Shown here piece by piece: positions 1 to 9,499 of a stretch of DNA of 25,073 nt. Both the position numbers and the translations under genes were made by a program. The DNA comes from Saccoglossus kowalevskii. Lineage: Eukaryota > Hemichordata > Enteropneusta > Harrimaniidae. The DNA is taken from NCBI RefSeq assembly GCF_000003605.2, contig NW_003124913.1, positions 75,590-100,662 on the forward strand, written 5' to 3'. Below the pieces are notes generated by a model. It saw only the letters and a list, made by a program, of their open reading frames with translations. It ran no database searches and was not told the origin of the DNA. The stretch's first letter is position 1, and each line of letters opens with the position of its first letter.

Positions 1-53
1 GGTAATAAATTTGGGGCGAAAGTATTCAAAAAACAGTTTTTGGCTGTTGCCAT

Positions 54-205
54 CAGTGGCAGATCCAGCAAAATGTATTGGGGGGGGGGTCCAAGCTTCG
101 GTTAAGATATACAGAGCGTAAATCGCAGAGAAGCTATGCGTAATCCAGATCATATGAATCGTCATGCGTTTTGCCCTGCCCCCCCCCCCTCTGGATCCGC
201 CACTG
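54..205. mobile_element. Short hAT-like MITE with 8-bp target duplication
   Basis: The element begins CAGTGGCAGATCCAG and ends CTGGATCCGCCACTG, so its ends are inverted repeats with one mismatch over 15 bp. GTTGCCAT occurs directly on both sides (46-53 and 206-213), a perfect 8-bp target site duplication. An 8-bp duplication and a CAGTGGCGGATCC-type terminus are typical of non-autonomous hAT elements. Inside lie a G-run near the left end and a C-run near the right end, which would pair in a foldback. At 152 bp it has no coding capacity. It is inserted in an R1 repeat copy, so it is younger than that copy. Confidence 0.88.
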
Positions 206-664
206 GTTGCCATGGTAGCTGTGGGCCAGGATGTATGAACAAAATTAGCCAAGCCAAAAAAAAAATCTCAGAGATGAGTTAAAAGCTGTGGCTGGTGAAA
301 AGTTACCCAAACGTTGGGGTCCATTTTCTCGGTAATGAAAATAGACATAAAAAACAGTAAATTGTTGCCCACACTCAAGCTGACTAGATGAGCTACGTCC
401 GTGCTTTTTAATCATAGAATTGTAGGATGTGGTACATTTGGCGTGAAGGTATTATAAAAGAATCAGGTTTTGGTTGTTCCCATGAAAACGGTGGTCAGAA
501 TTTGTTTTCATATAATTTATACAAAACTTTGTGCCCACACTCAAGCTGAGTAAAATGAGCTATGTCAGAGGTGTTGTATCCTAAATTTGTTGGAGGAGAT
601 ACATTTAACGTGAAGCTATCAAAAAATCAGTTTTTTGGCTGTTGCTATGGCAACGGTGGACAAA

Positions 665-682
665 CCCCCCCCCCCCCCCCCC
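665..682. repeat. Homopolymer C tract (18 C)
   Basis: An uninterrupted run of 18 C on the plus strand inside the second R1 copy. Other G/C runs lie at about 81-90, 177-189, 16440-16452 and 22225-22233. Such runs are unstable and prone to sequencing error. Confidence 0.9.
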
Positions 683-700
683 AGATTTTTGCTAATGGAG

Positions 701-2080
701 TTGTTTGAGAGGTTTGAGAGAAATCAGCCAAGACACACAAAAGTGATTTTTAGGGCAATCCCAGTGGAGTGGATTGCCAATACCATGTTCATTTGCATAT
801 TGACAGTGAAAATACCAAAAACATTAATTGTATGGGTGATATGCAAATTAGTTTTAGTAAAAATAAGTGACTGCCTAGAAGTACCATTACTGTTCAAATT
901 TTATTTCACTCGGCAAGTATATTCATGTACCCAAGGGTAAAATACGGTACTTCAAAATATATTTTATTTCTGCTATGTTTGGAAAAACGCTACTCTTGAA
1001 AGGACAACTTTGTTTGCTCTCATACCTCATTTGCATATGTGGTGTGGAAATACCAATTTTGATTTCAGGGACAAGTTAAAATAAACTTCATTTTCACTGT
1101 AAACTTTTTTCCGCTAAAATAAATTCCAGTGAAAATGTCATTTCCCTCATATTGAGACTTAACACAGCACAGTGAAAATTGGATTCACACGTTAATGCTT
1201 GAAAACGAAAATACATTATGTGAAATTCTATGTGACTTCATGAGAGTTGGAAATGAACAAATTATATGACACCCAACCCTACCACTCCATACACAGTGTA
1301 AACTACACCCCCAAAACATCCATTCACCAATGTATTCTATTTGACTTCAGGAGAAATTTAAATAAACAAATTATATGACAACGGACTTAATTATAATTTC
1401 AACTTCTAGTTCAGCACTGGTTAAATAAACTACCTCGTGTTTATGCCAACTTGAACTTATTCATTGCCTACAACAGTGACTTCAAAATCTATGTTTCAAT
1501 CACAGGAATTTCACTTGCTATTAATTGCATGGGAGTGTCAGTCTTTTATTTTCTATTGTAATGTCAATTTCTTGAGATTACTCGGGACATGAAGCTGTCA
1601 CAGACCGTCTAGGTGCTGTAACTAAATCCTGGTATAAGCACTGGTTAGGCAGTCTTGAACTGTGCATGTGAAGCCAGCTGAGAGGTATATCCAATCCTAT
1701 ATATTTCTCATTGTTTGGTAACTGTTTGCTGCAAATTCAATATAAAAATATTACCCACACAGCCTTCTACAGGTTACTTGTTGTCACAGAAACATACCGA
1801 GCGCCTGTGGGGGTCACCCACTATGACCTCCAGCACTGGCGGCGTCCTCATTTTGGCTTTCACTACTACTGCCACAACGTATAAGGGCTCATACCACGAA
1901 TTGAATTTCCATAGACGACAATGTTAACATATGACGAGATTGCTATATGAAAATGATGAAGAAAGTTGGAAAACATGGCACCTGAGAAAAAACAAATTTA
2001 AAAAATTTCATTGGCTCTTGCGAGGCATTTGCTAGGCTACGAGCAGCCATTGGTTGATTAGTGGTATGAGACCATAAGTC
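701..2080. other. AT-rich non-coding stretch
   Basis: No convincing gene or exon here. Open frames are short, lack codon structure or family similarity and sit in low-complexity sequence. At about 1075-1140 there is a segment with TTTTCACTG and CCGCTAAAATAAATTCCAG that resembles parts of the foldback element at 24341-24548, so it may be a decayed relative. Confidence 0.55.
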
Positions 2081-2086
2081 TTTATT

Positions 2087-2180
2087 GTCTTTGCAATTAG
2101 GTTGGCATTGTCTTGACATTTATACATGGTCTTTGCAATAGGTTGGCATTGTCTTGAAATTTTGATTATCTTTGCATTAG
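2087..2180. repeat. Short tandem repeat, about 2.3 units of 39-42 bp
   Basis: Unit one (2087-2128) and unit two (2129-2167) share GTCTTTGCAAT, an AGGTTGGCATTGTCTTGA core and an AT-rich tail. A third, truncated unit (2168-2180) keeps TCTTTGCATTAG. The open frame across it on the minus strand (2032-2274) gives a repetitive product with no recognisable family, so I do not call it a gene. Confidence 0.7.
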
Positions 2181-2548
2181 TAGCTTCGCGGTGAGTGGCT
2201 TTCGCGGTAATTGGGTTTCGTATCTGTAGAGTTTCGCAAGAGTAGGACTTTGTCTCAGTAACTGATCCTTTCATCCTTGTTGAGAATTAAACTTTTATGT
2301 TTCTTTAACAACTGGCACTATTCTGGGAATACCATCCTAGCAGGAGTTCCAAAATAAGACCAATGCTCCGATGATGCCTCGAGTTTCAAAGACCAATAAA
2401 CATTACCATTATGATCTTATTGGTGTTGCAAAGAATAGTTGAATATTGTTTATTGAAATTAATAATCCCCATAACCGTTTTCCAATATAGATAAATTGTA
2501 GTATGTAACAAACTGTATAACTCAGTCTAAACAATGAAATAAAGGAAT

Positions 2549-2562
2549 GTATATATATATAT
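2549..2562. repeat. (TA)n microsatellite
   Basis: A short run of alternating T and A in very AT-rich sequence. A similar run lies at 22771-22782. Confidence 0.8.
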
Positions 2563-2789
2563 TTACATAATGCATTGCAATATAACTAATTCTAATTGAA
2601 AGAAATTACAATATAAAATATTCCATCAGTAATACTTCTCAAAGGCGTATTTCGCGGTCAGTTTTTATAATTTTATATACTTGCTTGGCAATACCCACCC
2701 CAATTAGATATAATGTGTACATATTTTAATAAATAAAGATATAAAAATGAAATATTAATTATTTTATTATATAACAGAAATCAATATTT

Positions 2790-2880
2790 TTCCTTGCTAG
2801 AATGATGTGTAACTTCATACGGGAATCCTAATTAAGTTCACAACTGGCGATTTAGCACTATTAGGGATTGTCAACAAATA
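2790..2880 (+). repeat. Repeat family R2, copy A
   Basis: Contains ATCCTAAT, AAGTTCACAACT, a GCGATTTAGCACTATTAGG-like block and GTAACTTCATACGG upstream. The same order of blocks is found at 20800-20960 (GTTACTTTATGCACGG, ATCCTAATAA, AAGTTCACAACTAGTGATTT, ATTAGG) and in part at 12776-12900. The boundaries are approximate and no coding capacity is seen. Confidence 0.6.
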
Positions 2881-2892
2881 ATTAAGCCAAGG

Positions 2893-2912
2893 CGATTTCG
2901 ATATCGAAATCG
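2893..2912. repeat. Perfect 20-bp palindrome
   Basis: CGATTTCGATATCGAAATCG reads the same on both strands with no spacer. It lies just after R2 copy A. It could be a dimeric protein-binding site or the centre of a small foldback element; the sequence does not decide. Confidence 0.85.
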
Positions 2913-3179
2913 AGAATCTCTACGATTTTACATAATCAGGGAAGTTCGAATTACTGAATGAAGTACAGGACAACGAAGCTGAAATATCCAAGAACCAACA
3001 CATATCAAAAATTTCAAAAGTGAATATTCGTGGTGTTTTTTAATTCTAATCTAACCGGAAGTGGGAATTTTTAATACTCTAAATAACATATTGGCGATCT
3101 GCTCCGCTAGGATTGCCCTTAAAATCACTTTTGTAGGTTTGTATTTGCGAGTCTGTGTGTGTGATTTCCAGTGTTTTCA

Positions 3180-3500
3180 CGTATTATTTCTTTGATTTTT
3201 TTTGGCTTGGCCGATTCGCTCAAAATTGGCAGGTAGGTCACACCTTCACCCTAGTTATTGGAAAAAATCTGAAAAAAATTTGGCCCACCGTTGCCATAGC
3301 TTTGCGCCAAATGTTTCTCCTCCTACAAATTTGGGATAAAACACCACTAACATAGCTCATTCTACTCAGCTTGAGTGTGGGCACAAAGTTACTATTTGAA
3401 TTTTTGATATCTTTTTTCATTATCGAGAAATTTGACCCCAAAGTTGGGGTAACTGTTCAACAAAATGATTTTTTTTGGCTGAGCCAATTTAGTTCATAGG
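3180..3500 (-). repeat. Repeat family R1, inverted copy
   Basis: The reverse complement reproduces the R1 landmarks in the same order as at 240-660: an A-run after AGCC, a GTTACCCCAACTTTGGGGTC-like block, TTCTCGATAATGAAAA, CCCACACTCAAGCTGA (3366-3381 on the plus strand), GAGCTATGT, ACATTTGGCG and CTATGGCAACGGTGG. Overlapping open frames on both strands at 3155-3441 fall in this repeat and are not credible genes. A further fragment (AAATTTGGGATGAAACACCA) lies near 3805-3830. Confidence 0.75.
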
Positions 3501-3771
3501 TTCAGGCAGGTTCTGAAGACTGATTGTTTTTTTGGCAAACTTCGTATACAGTGCCCGGTGCCTACCGTGGCAACAACCGAAAACATGTTGCATGTTTTTT
3601 GAGCGGAGCCAATCGCCAACCAGCCCACCGGCTTGTTTTAGTATGATTTGTAAGCATAAGATTGTTATGTGAACTTCGTTCATTAATGGAATACTGTGTG
3701 ATGACGCTATTTTCAGGGCCTAACTTACTCAGACTCCTATATTGACCATGTCCCGGGCTGTTTACTAGTAC

Positions 3772-3789
3772 CATGGAGCTAGCTCCATG
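3772..3789. repeat. Perfect 18-bp palindrome
   Basis: CATGGAGCTAGCTCCATG is fully self-complementary without a spacer. Function unknown. Confidence 0.85.
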
Positions 3790-4090
3790 CTTGTACCAAC
3801 CTACTAAATTTGGGATGAAACACCATGGTAATTTCCAAATGTTAGTTCTCAAATCAAAAACATTGAGACATGTCTGGATTGATCAAGTTCAAACTTCACA
3901 CACACATGGTACATCATGTCACAAATAGATATGTGCATTTGTTTCATGATCAGCTTAACAATTAATTAAGGCCGAATATGCATCAAAATCACGCATTTTC
4001 ACAATTCCGGAACCGGATCTCAGTCATGCATGGATGGATTTTGTTCAGATTTAGTACAATGTGTTTTACATATGCATGTGCATTTCGGAT

Positions 4091-4111
4091 CAGACCACTG
4101 AAAGTGGTCTG
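4091..4111. repeat. Hairpin with 9-bp perfect arms
   Basis: CAGACCACT, a 3-base loop (GAA), then AGTGGTCTG. The flanks (TTCGGAT before, GATTTCGG after) are not complementary beyond the arms. No T-run follows, so a terminator-like role is not indicated. Confidence 0.75.
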
Positions 4112-5084
4112 AGATTTCGGTCACGATCTGCTTTGAATGCATATGTCACTCAAATATGAACGGAACAGGGACGTGTCATTGACAATGACTTGTCATAATT
4201 TATGGAATCAAGTAATATGATAGCCCGATAATTGGCATTGAATTGATGGGTGGCTGTATTTTTACATTAATCTTAGAATATGCTCAGACCTCATCAACAA
4301 GTGTCGCTCGAACTAATAACGAAGCATCACAAAGAAGGACTATAATTGTTAATTTTTCTGCTTGAATAATTTGGTTTAAATTTACATGTTTAATCAACAA
4401 TTTGTAAACATACTGGTATATAATTGTATATCACTTGGGTCTTTGGTGTTTGTCACCATATATGGATATGTCGTATATTAATCCATTTTAACCCTAATTA
4501 TCACCAATACAATAATTTAATGATCTCACTGCAACCATTGTGATTCAATGCTTATTAATATATTTTGATATGCATCTAGGTCCCATGAATCTGATTACCG
4601 GTATATGTGCCAAATACTGTAAAACATGTCTTTTTCGCGAGCATGTATTTTTACTTTTAGCGAATTTAGCAAGATACCGGTAACTGATTCGCTAATTCAA
4701 GATGTTGCTAATGACTTTATTATAAATTCAAAATGGCCACCAAACAACGTCTTTTTTTAATTACCGGGTAGTAGTACTTACTGGTAGTAATTTCTGAGTC
4801 ACAATATAATTTAAGATAATTCTTTATTACAACCATATTGAAAGAAATTCAATTTAGGTGAATACAAATGTAATAAAGGTATAACAAACTATTCTGAAAA
4901 CAAAAACTATACTTATCATAAAGATACAGTAAAGAAATATTACCGGTACAGGTACTTGTTGATAAAAATTAAAATATTACATTTCCATGAGTTTTTGTTT
5001 AACATTGATAATAATGATTTCTTGTCGTATATGATGTTTTTATGTATTTAATTAATTCTTTTATCAATGGTCTGTTCTCAGCAT

Positions 5085-6790
5085 TTAAAATGTAAACAAG
5101 TTTTTCTGTATTATTTGCTTGAACAAATGTTCAATTGATTCTGAAAATTTTGTGTATAATCTTACTCTGGCCTCAGTATAAAGACTACATGATGTGAAAA
5201 AGTGTAGCTCATCTTCAGTAATTTTACATTTTGCACATTTTCTATCTTCAATTTTTATTTTTGGTTTTTGGTGTCTTCCAGATTCATTGATAAGTTTATG
5301 TGCACTTTGTCTTAGTCTAGAAATAAGGCCAGTATCCTCTCTGTTTTGTACTGTTTTTAAGTATTTAGTAATTTATATGTCCGTAGTTTTGACTTTAGAT
5401 CATCATTGCTCAAGTTCCATTTTGTTTCATAGTAGTCTTCAGTTTTCTGTTTAAATTCATCTTTGTTGTTTTTTATGTCATGTATATAATAAATTTGTTG
5501 TAATTTCTGAAGATTTGTAAACCAAGAATCTTTGTATTGATTCTGTTGCTGGTCTATGCATCGTATGCCAAGCTTATTGGGCCATTCCTCAAAATATTTT
5601 GATAATATTTTATGGCTTGGTATTGTTTTTTTGCAATTAAAGGGAGCCGCCCAATCTCCATTCTAGTGCTAATGTTGCTGGTCTTGTTATAGACATTTAG
5701 TAGGTGTCTACATAACCTGAGGTGGTGTTTTTCTGTATTTGTTTTGTCCCAGTGTTCCTGATTTATAATGATACCCCAAATTTCTGATGCATATGTTAGG
5801 ATAGGCATTTGAATACCCTCAAACAATTGTAGTTGTAGATTAATGTTTGTTGATCCCGATAATGTTTTTGTCATTGCTTCTGATTTCCTAGCTTTATCAG
5901 CCAGTCTGTCAATTTTACAGTTCAATGACCCATGTTTATTAAATGTAACATCTAAATAAGTAAATGTATCACTTATCTCTATCGAATTATTGCCAAATGT
6001 AAATTGTGTGTTTTGGTGAAAATCATTATTTTTGTCTTTTTGGTATTTAATTTCAGACCCCATTTATTTGTATATTGATGCATTGTGTCAAGTGCTTTTT
6101 GTAAATTGTTTTCTGTTAATGCTGTCAATACAATGTCGTCAGCAAATACCAGTGAGGTAATAGTGAGGAGCACTGTTTGTGCATTTATTTATCTCCCCCA
6201 CTATTAGTCATTGATAAATAAATTAAATAGTGTTGGACTTAGTGGGCATCCCTGTTTCACACCATCTTGTATTGTGAAATTTGGTGTTACTTTGTTACCA
6301 AGTTTCACTTGAAAATCCATATTCCTGTACATATGTCTTATGACATTATAAATTTTACCACGTACATTGTTTTGTTGTAACTTAAGGAACAGTCCATGAC
6401 TCCAAACTGTGTCAAAACATCTGCTTAAGTCAATGAAGCAAGAGTATAGTTTTTCGACTGATTTTTTTTTATCAATGTGTGCAGTGTTATTACATGGTCT
6501 GTTGTTCTGTGCCTTAAAATTTCCCTAAAGTCAGCTTGATTTTTATGAATCAAGTTGTTATCTTTTAAATATTGTGTTAGTCTTTTGTTAATTAACCGAT
6601 TGAGCTACTAGTTGAAATACCCCCGTAATTATTTGGATTGTGAATATCTTCTTTGTTGTGTATTGGTGAATTGTGCTAGTATTCCAACAGGTATTCCCCA
6701 CTATCTAATACAGTGTTAAACATTTTAAGGAGTGCTTTTGTAAAGGGTATACAAGGTCAATGTTCTGCATGTAACGCAGCAACAATACCC
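5085..6790 (-). pseudogene. LINE (non-LTR retrotransposon) reverse transcriptase and C-terminal region, broken
   Basis: Read on the minus strand, this is the second half of a LINE ORF2. From high to low coordinates I see NPNNYGGIS near 6620, a QADFRE block near 6540, RT motif A (FIDLSRCFDTVWSHGL, about 6440-6390), motif B (QGCPLSPTLFNLFIND, about 6260-6210) and motif C (FADD, about 6145). A thumb region follows (KWGLKLNTKKTKIM), then YASEIWG (about 5790) and a C-terminal CAKCKITEDELHFFTSC zinc-knuckle-like segment (about 5240-5190), ending at TAA 5085-5087. Stops and frameshifts interrupt it, for example after LLEY near 6680, near 6180 and near 5360, so it is dead. The endonuclease is absent. 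The motif set suggests a jockey/CR1/I-type lineage, and the exact clade is unresolved. It lies in an intron of the upstream thiolase gene, antisense to it. Confidence 0.9.
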
Positions 6791-7150
6791 GCTTTTCCAA
6801 ATCCCTGTTGAATCAGTTTTTTATAGAATCAAATTACACTTGATAGTTTCTTTCTTTTTATCGAGGTGATAACTGTGCATTTGTTTTGGCGCACGACAAA
6901 CAAGTATTGTGAAAACAGGAAACCAACAATGACAAGAGAGATTCGCTAAATCAACATTTCGCTTTTACGTCATTTTACCACAATTCGCTAAAATTGCATG
7001 TCGCTTTTTCAACATGTTTTACAATAATTATCTCACTGTTTTATAGCTCTATAACAAAAGTACCCTTGATTTTAGTTCCTGTAGTTATATATAATTTGCC
7101 GCTCTGCAATCTATTTCTTGTAATTCTGTGTTTATTATTGTATAATATAG
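6791..7150. other. Intronic sequence before thiolase exon
   Basis: AT-rich, with TTCGCTAAA-type motifs at about 6940-7000 resembling, in inverted orientation, those at 4620-4720. It ends in a T-rich tract and the AG acceptor at 7149-7150. No exon of the thiolase (for example one carrying the HDCFS-type motif expected just upstream) is visible between 1 and 7150. Confidence 0.6.
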
Positions 7151-7258
7151 GTAAAGCTGGTGAGTTCATTGACCGAGGTGATAACACATATGGTGGCAAG
7201 TTTGTTGTCAACCCTAGCGGTGGATTAATATCCAAAGGGCATCCATTGGGTGCTACAG
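7151..7258 (+). CDS. SCPx-type thiolase, upstream gene, penultimate exon
   Basis: This exon of 108 nt begins after acceptor ATATAG and ends at donor GTAAAT. Both junctions split a Gly codon: it supplies two bases of the first and one base of the last. It encodes 35 complete residues with [16 protein letters not shown] and then [16 protein letters not shown]. That is closely the late thiolase segment of animal SCPx ([19 protein letters not shown]...GHPLGATG), and GHPLGATG is the conserved C-terminal thiolase motif around a catalytic histidine. SCPx thiolase is a peroxisomal 3-ketoacyl-CoA thiolase acting on branched-chain and bile-acid-type side chains. Neighbouring junction: its Gly is completed by GC at 11434. 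The preceding exons lie outside the window. The family call is very secure; orthology (SCP2/SCPx versus a thiolase-only paralogue) is discussed at the last exon. Confidence 0.93.
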
Positions 7259-7517
7259 GTAAATATGCAATTTATGGGTGAATACATATGTCCCTCTGTA
7301 GGTTATTATGTCACTGATACAGATGAATACTGAATTGTTCTAGTTATGAACAGAGTTACAAAAATGATCATGTCGTAATTTTAGAAACCATGCCCAAATT
7401 GTAACCCAGTGTTCAATTAACAGTTAACAGAATTTTGAATTGTTTAACTTCACAATTTAGTAACTTGAACCTTAAATTACCAGTTTAATTATCATTGAGT
7501 TACGAGCAACATAGATT

Positions 7518-7739
7518 TTTCACTACGTTCAATTACCCACCATCGACTCAGGTCAGTCACATGACTATTTTGAACTGTAGGCATTAATCAGCGATTCTGC
7601 CAATGACGGAGAGATGGAATCTAGGTCAGGGGAAGCCCCATGACCCCAAGATTCTCTTCCCTTACGTCACGAACCACGTGACCGAGCCCATATGGCAGAG
7701 CCATTAGGGCTGGATACTCTGATTTCTTCTCCGCATCGA
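7518..7739 (+). repeat. Left terminal inverted repeat of the DIRS-like element
   Basis: It pairs with the reverse complement of 10930-11158. Over 7564-7670 I count 4 mismatches in 107 positions. Outside that core the match continues with small indels to TTCAC (about 7518) on the outside and CTCCGCATC (about 7730) on the inside. Confidence 0.88.
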
Positions 7740-7770
7740 TGAGAATGAAGTTCTAGCGGCTCTGCCTGGC

Positions 7771-8034
7771 TTGTTAGCTTTTTTCTGTCCGGGTTTCAAG
7801 CTTGGATCCTGCCGTTGCCGCGGCACCGACATTCTAGCTGGTAGGATAAGTTTTTCTTGTCTTTTTTACCCTCGTGTCATTTTCCCCTTTGTGTGTTGTA
7901 TTTTCCTTCACAACAAAGAAATAAAACCTGGCGCCCTAAGTGTAGCCACTTGGTTTCGTGGCAGCACCTTTTACAACTGTATTTCGCTTCCCTCATGCAT
8001 GTCATCTTCCTTTTATTTACCAATGTATTTAGAA
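7771..8034 (+). other. Leader region of the DIRS-like element
   Basis: Sequence between the left terminal repeat and the Gag start. It is open in the Gag frame from TTG 7771 but lacks family similarity, and a pyrimidine-rich untranslated leader is more likely than an N-terminal extension. Confidence 0.4.
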
Positions 8035-8998
8035 ATGGATAGATGTAATGACAGCGCCAGAGGCTCGCCACAAGTTTTATCCCCTCAGATTGTGAGGCGG
8101 AGATGTAGTGGTTGCGCACAGAATATTCAAGATTGGAACCCACACACTAAATGTTATTTGTGCCTCGGCTGCGTGAGGGGTTTGGGGTTTATTTGCTCGG
8201 AAGGCATTTGCAATCTTTGGAGTTATGGGGCCTGGGATTCTTTCCAGCACTGCATTAAAATCGCTGAGACTGATCGCGCCGCTCGTTCTTGTAAAAGTCG
8301 CGCCGCTCGTTCTTGTAAAAGTCGCGCGTCCAAGTCAAGACTCCTTCCCCAGACTCTGGTACCACAAACTTCTGTTTGGCTCACCGGGTGAAGGGGGACG
8401 GCCGCGTTCTCTGGGCGTTCTCACCAGCTCAGTCTGAGACGATCCAACACGCCCCGAGGGCAGAGTTGCGACCCATCAATCTGAGACCTCGGAGGCAGAA
8501 TGCACCCGCCTCCTAGACCAGGCGACACAGTTAATGGCAGGCCACCGCATAGCTATGTGCAATATTCTCCAGTGTCATATGGCTTTCTTAGCCGAGGCAA
8601 CTATGGTGCAGCGAGACGCGGTTTTGGACGTGTGTGTTTTCGCCGACGCACTGAGTCAAAGGGTATGACACCGCCTCAGTTATGCAGACTGGACATCATC
8701 CACTCTCTTTGATGGGGAAATGGCGGGTGCAGTATCAGAGCTTTGGGGTGTAACGACCCAGGTGGTTCAAGTCGAATCCGCTAGCCAGTTGGCCAAAGGC
8801 AAACGGAGGGCACCCCAAGCACAGAAAACGCAACGCCCTATAACTAAGCCCGCTAGCCAGAGTCAGCCAGGAGGCAAGCGCTCATACCCTTCCACAGGAG
8901 GGAAGAGTAGCGGCGCGCCCCTGGGAAAGAAGGGACCAGGTGGTGGCTCCTCCTCCTCGGGCGGTCATCCACCCCGGCAGCAGGGGAAGCAGGTTTGA
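8035..8998 (+). pseudogene. DIRS Gag-like protein, broken
   Basis: I place the start at ATG 8035 because the recognisable part follows at once. Counting from that Met, residues C24, C27, H37, C40 and C43 form a CX2C-X9-H-X2-CX2C cluster followed by LG, the pattern seen at the start of DIRS-family Gag proteins. A perfect 24-bp tandem duplication (8275-8322) repeats the residues RAARSCKS. The frame ends at TGA 8389-8391. The protein then continues in the next frame: from about 8483 it reads ETSEAECTRLLDQ, then DVCVFADALSQR, an in-frame TGA at 8666-8668, then LFDGEMAGAVSELW, and a basic, Ser/Gly/Pro-rich tail ending at TGA 8996-8998. One frameshift and one nonsense codon therefore inactivate it. 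A nucleic-acid-binding coat role is inferred from the family. Confidence 0.75.
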
Positions 8999-9499
8999 CG
9001 CTTACATCTGCGATGAGGGGGGGCATATGTTCGGCAAGGGGCCAGGTTACAACTTAGTAACTCCAGGAGACCCCGGGGAAGCTCACCTCATGGGAGAAGA
9101 GGACCCTCCCCTCACAACTGCCGCCCCATGGCCACACATCCCTGTCGCACACAGATTGCGCCGATGTTTGCCGGCTTGGAGGCAGCGGGTAGCCGATCCC
9201 TGGATGCTGGTGCTGGTGACTCGCGGCCACAGGATACCATTGACATCTCCACCTCCCCTGGCAGTGCCCCTAATCCCTGCAAGACAGAAGCAATCAGACA
9301 GAAAGTAGACAGTTTGCTGGAAAAGGGCGCCATACACAGGGTAGTTCAGTCGGCGCTTCTACTCAAATGTTTTCGGCTCGGTTCTGGACCTCAGCAGACT
9401 AAATCAGTATGTGCTTCTCAATCGGTTTCACATGGAGACGCCATTAAGCATTCTTCTCTCTATCCGCCAGTTTGACTGGTTAGCCTCTTTAGACCAACG
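8940..9499 (+). pseudogene. DIRS reverse transcriptase, N-terminal fragment
   Basis: It overlaps the Gag tail in another frame. From about 9160 it reads PAWRQRVADPWMLVLVTRGH and SPPP, the pre-RT block of DIRS/Ty3-like polymerases. After a frameshift near 9290 comes QKVDSLLEKGAIHRVVQ. After another near 9350 comes FYSNVFGSVLDLSRLNQYV, then FHMETPLSILLSIRQ and DWLASLDQ. The stretch that usually carries the KK-G-R-P block between FYSNVF and VLDL is missing. Sequence stops at DWLASLDQ, just where motif A with its first catalytic Asp begins, and recombinase sequence follows within about 15 bp. The catalytic core, RNase H and anything between them are deleted. It cannot be functional. Confidence 0.8.

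Larger units (their letters stand above)
1..700 (+). repeat. Repeat family R1, two direct copies, first interrupted by a MITE
   Basis: Two related units follow one another. Shared landmarks are an A-run after AGCCAAGCC, the 16-mer CCCACACTCAAGCTGA (368-383 and 534-549), a stretch on the pattern ACATTTGGCGTGAAG (about 440 and 602), and a block TTTTTGGCTGTTGC with CAACGGTGG (about 33-52 and 634-659). A third copy lies inverted at 3180-3500. The first copy is split by the MITE at 54-205. I see no coding capacity and no family I can name. The run of 18 C at 665-682 lies in the second unit. The outer ends are approximate. Confidence 0.7.
3501..5084. other. AT-rich stretch with small inverted repeats
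   Basis: No gene supported. It holds an 18-bp palindrome (3772-3789), a 9-bp-arm hairpin (4091-4111) and a cluster of ACCGGTA words (about 4600, 4675 and 4943). A segment at about 4620-4720 carries TTTTAGCGAATTT and GATTCGCTAA motifs that recur inverted at about 6940-7010. The part next to 5085 would be the 3' flank of the minus-strand LINE relic. Confidence 0.5.

Noticed and set aside
635-940. 101-codon open frame with a poly-proline start
   Set aside because: The prolines come from the 18-C tract in an R1 repeat copy, and the rest has no domain or gene context.
5194-5454. Plus-strand open frame with a hydrophobic start
   Set aside because: It is the antisense shadow of the C-terminal part of the minus-strand LINE relic.
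7771-8034. N-terminal extension of the DIRS Gag frame
   Set aside because: The frame starts at TTG, resembles no protein and precedes the recognisable Gag; it is more likely leader sequence.
8755-8790. tRNA T-arm-like GGTTCAAGTCGAATCC
   Set aside because: No anticodon arm, D arm or acceptor stem around it; it lies in Gag coding sequence.
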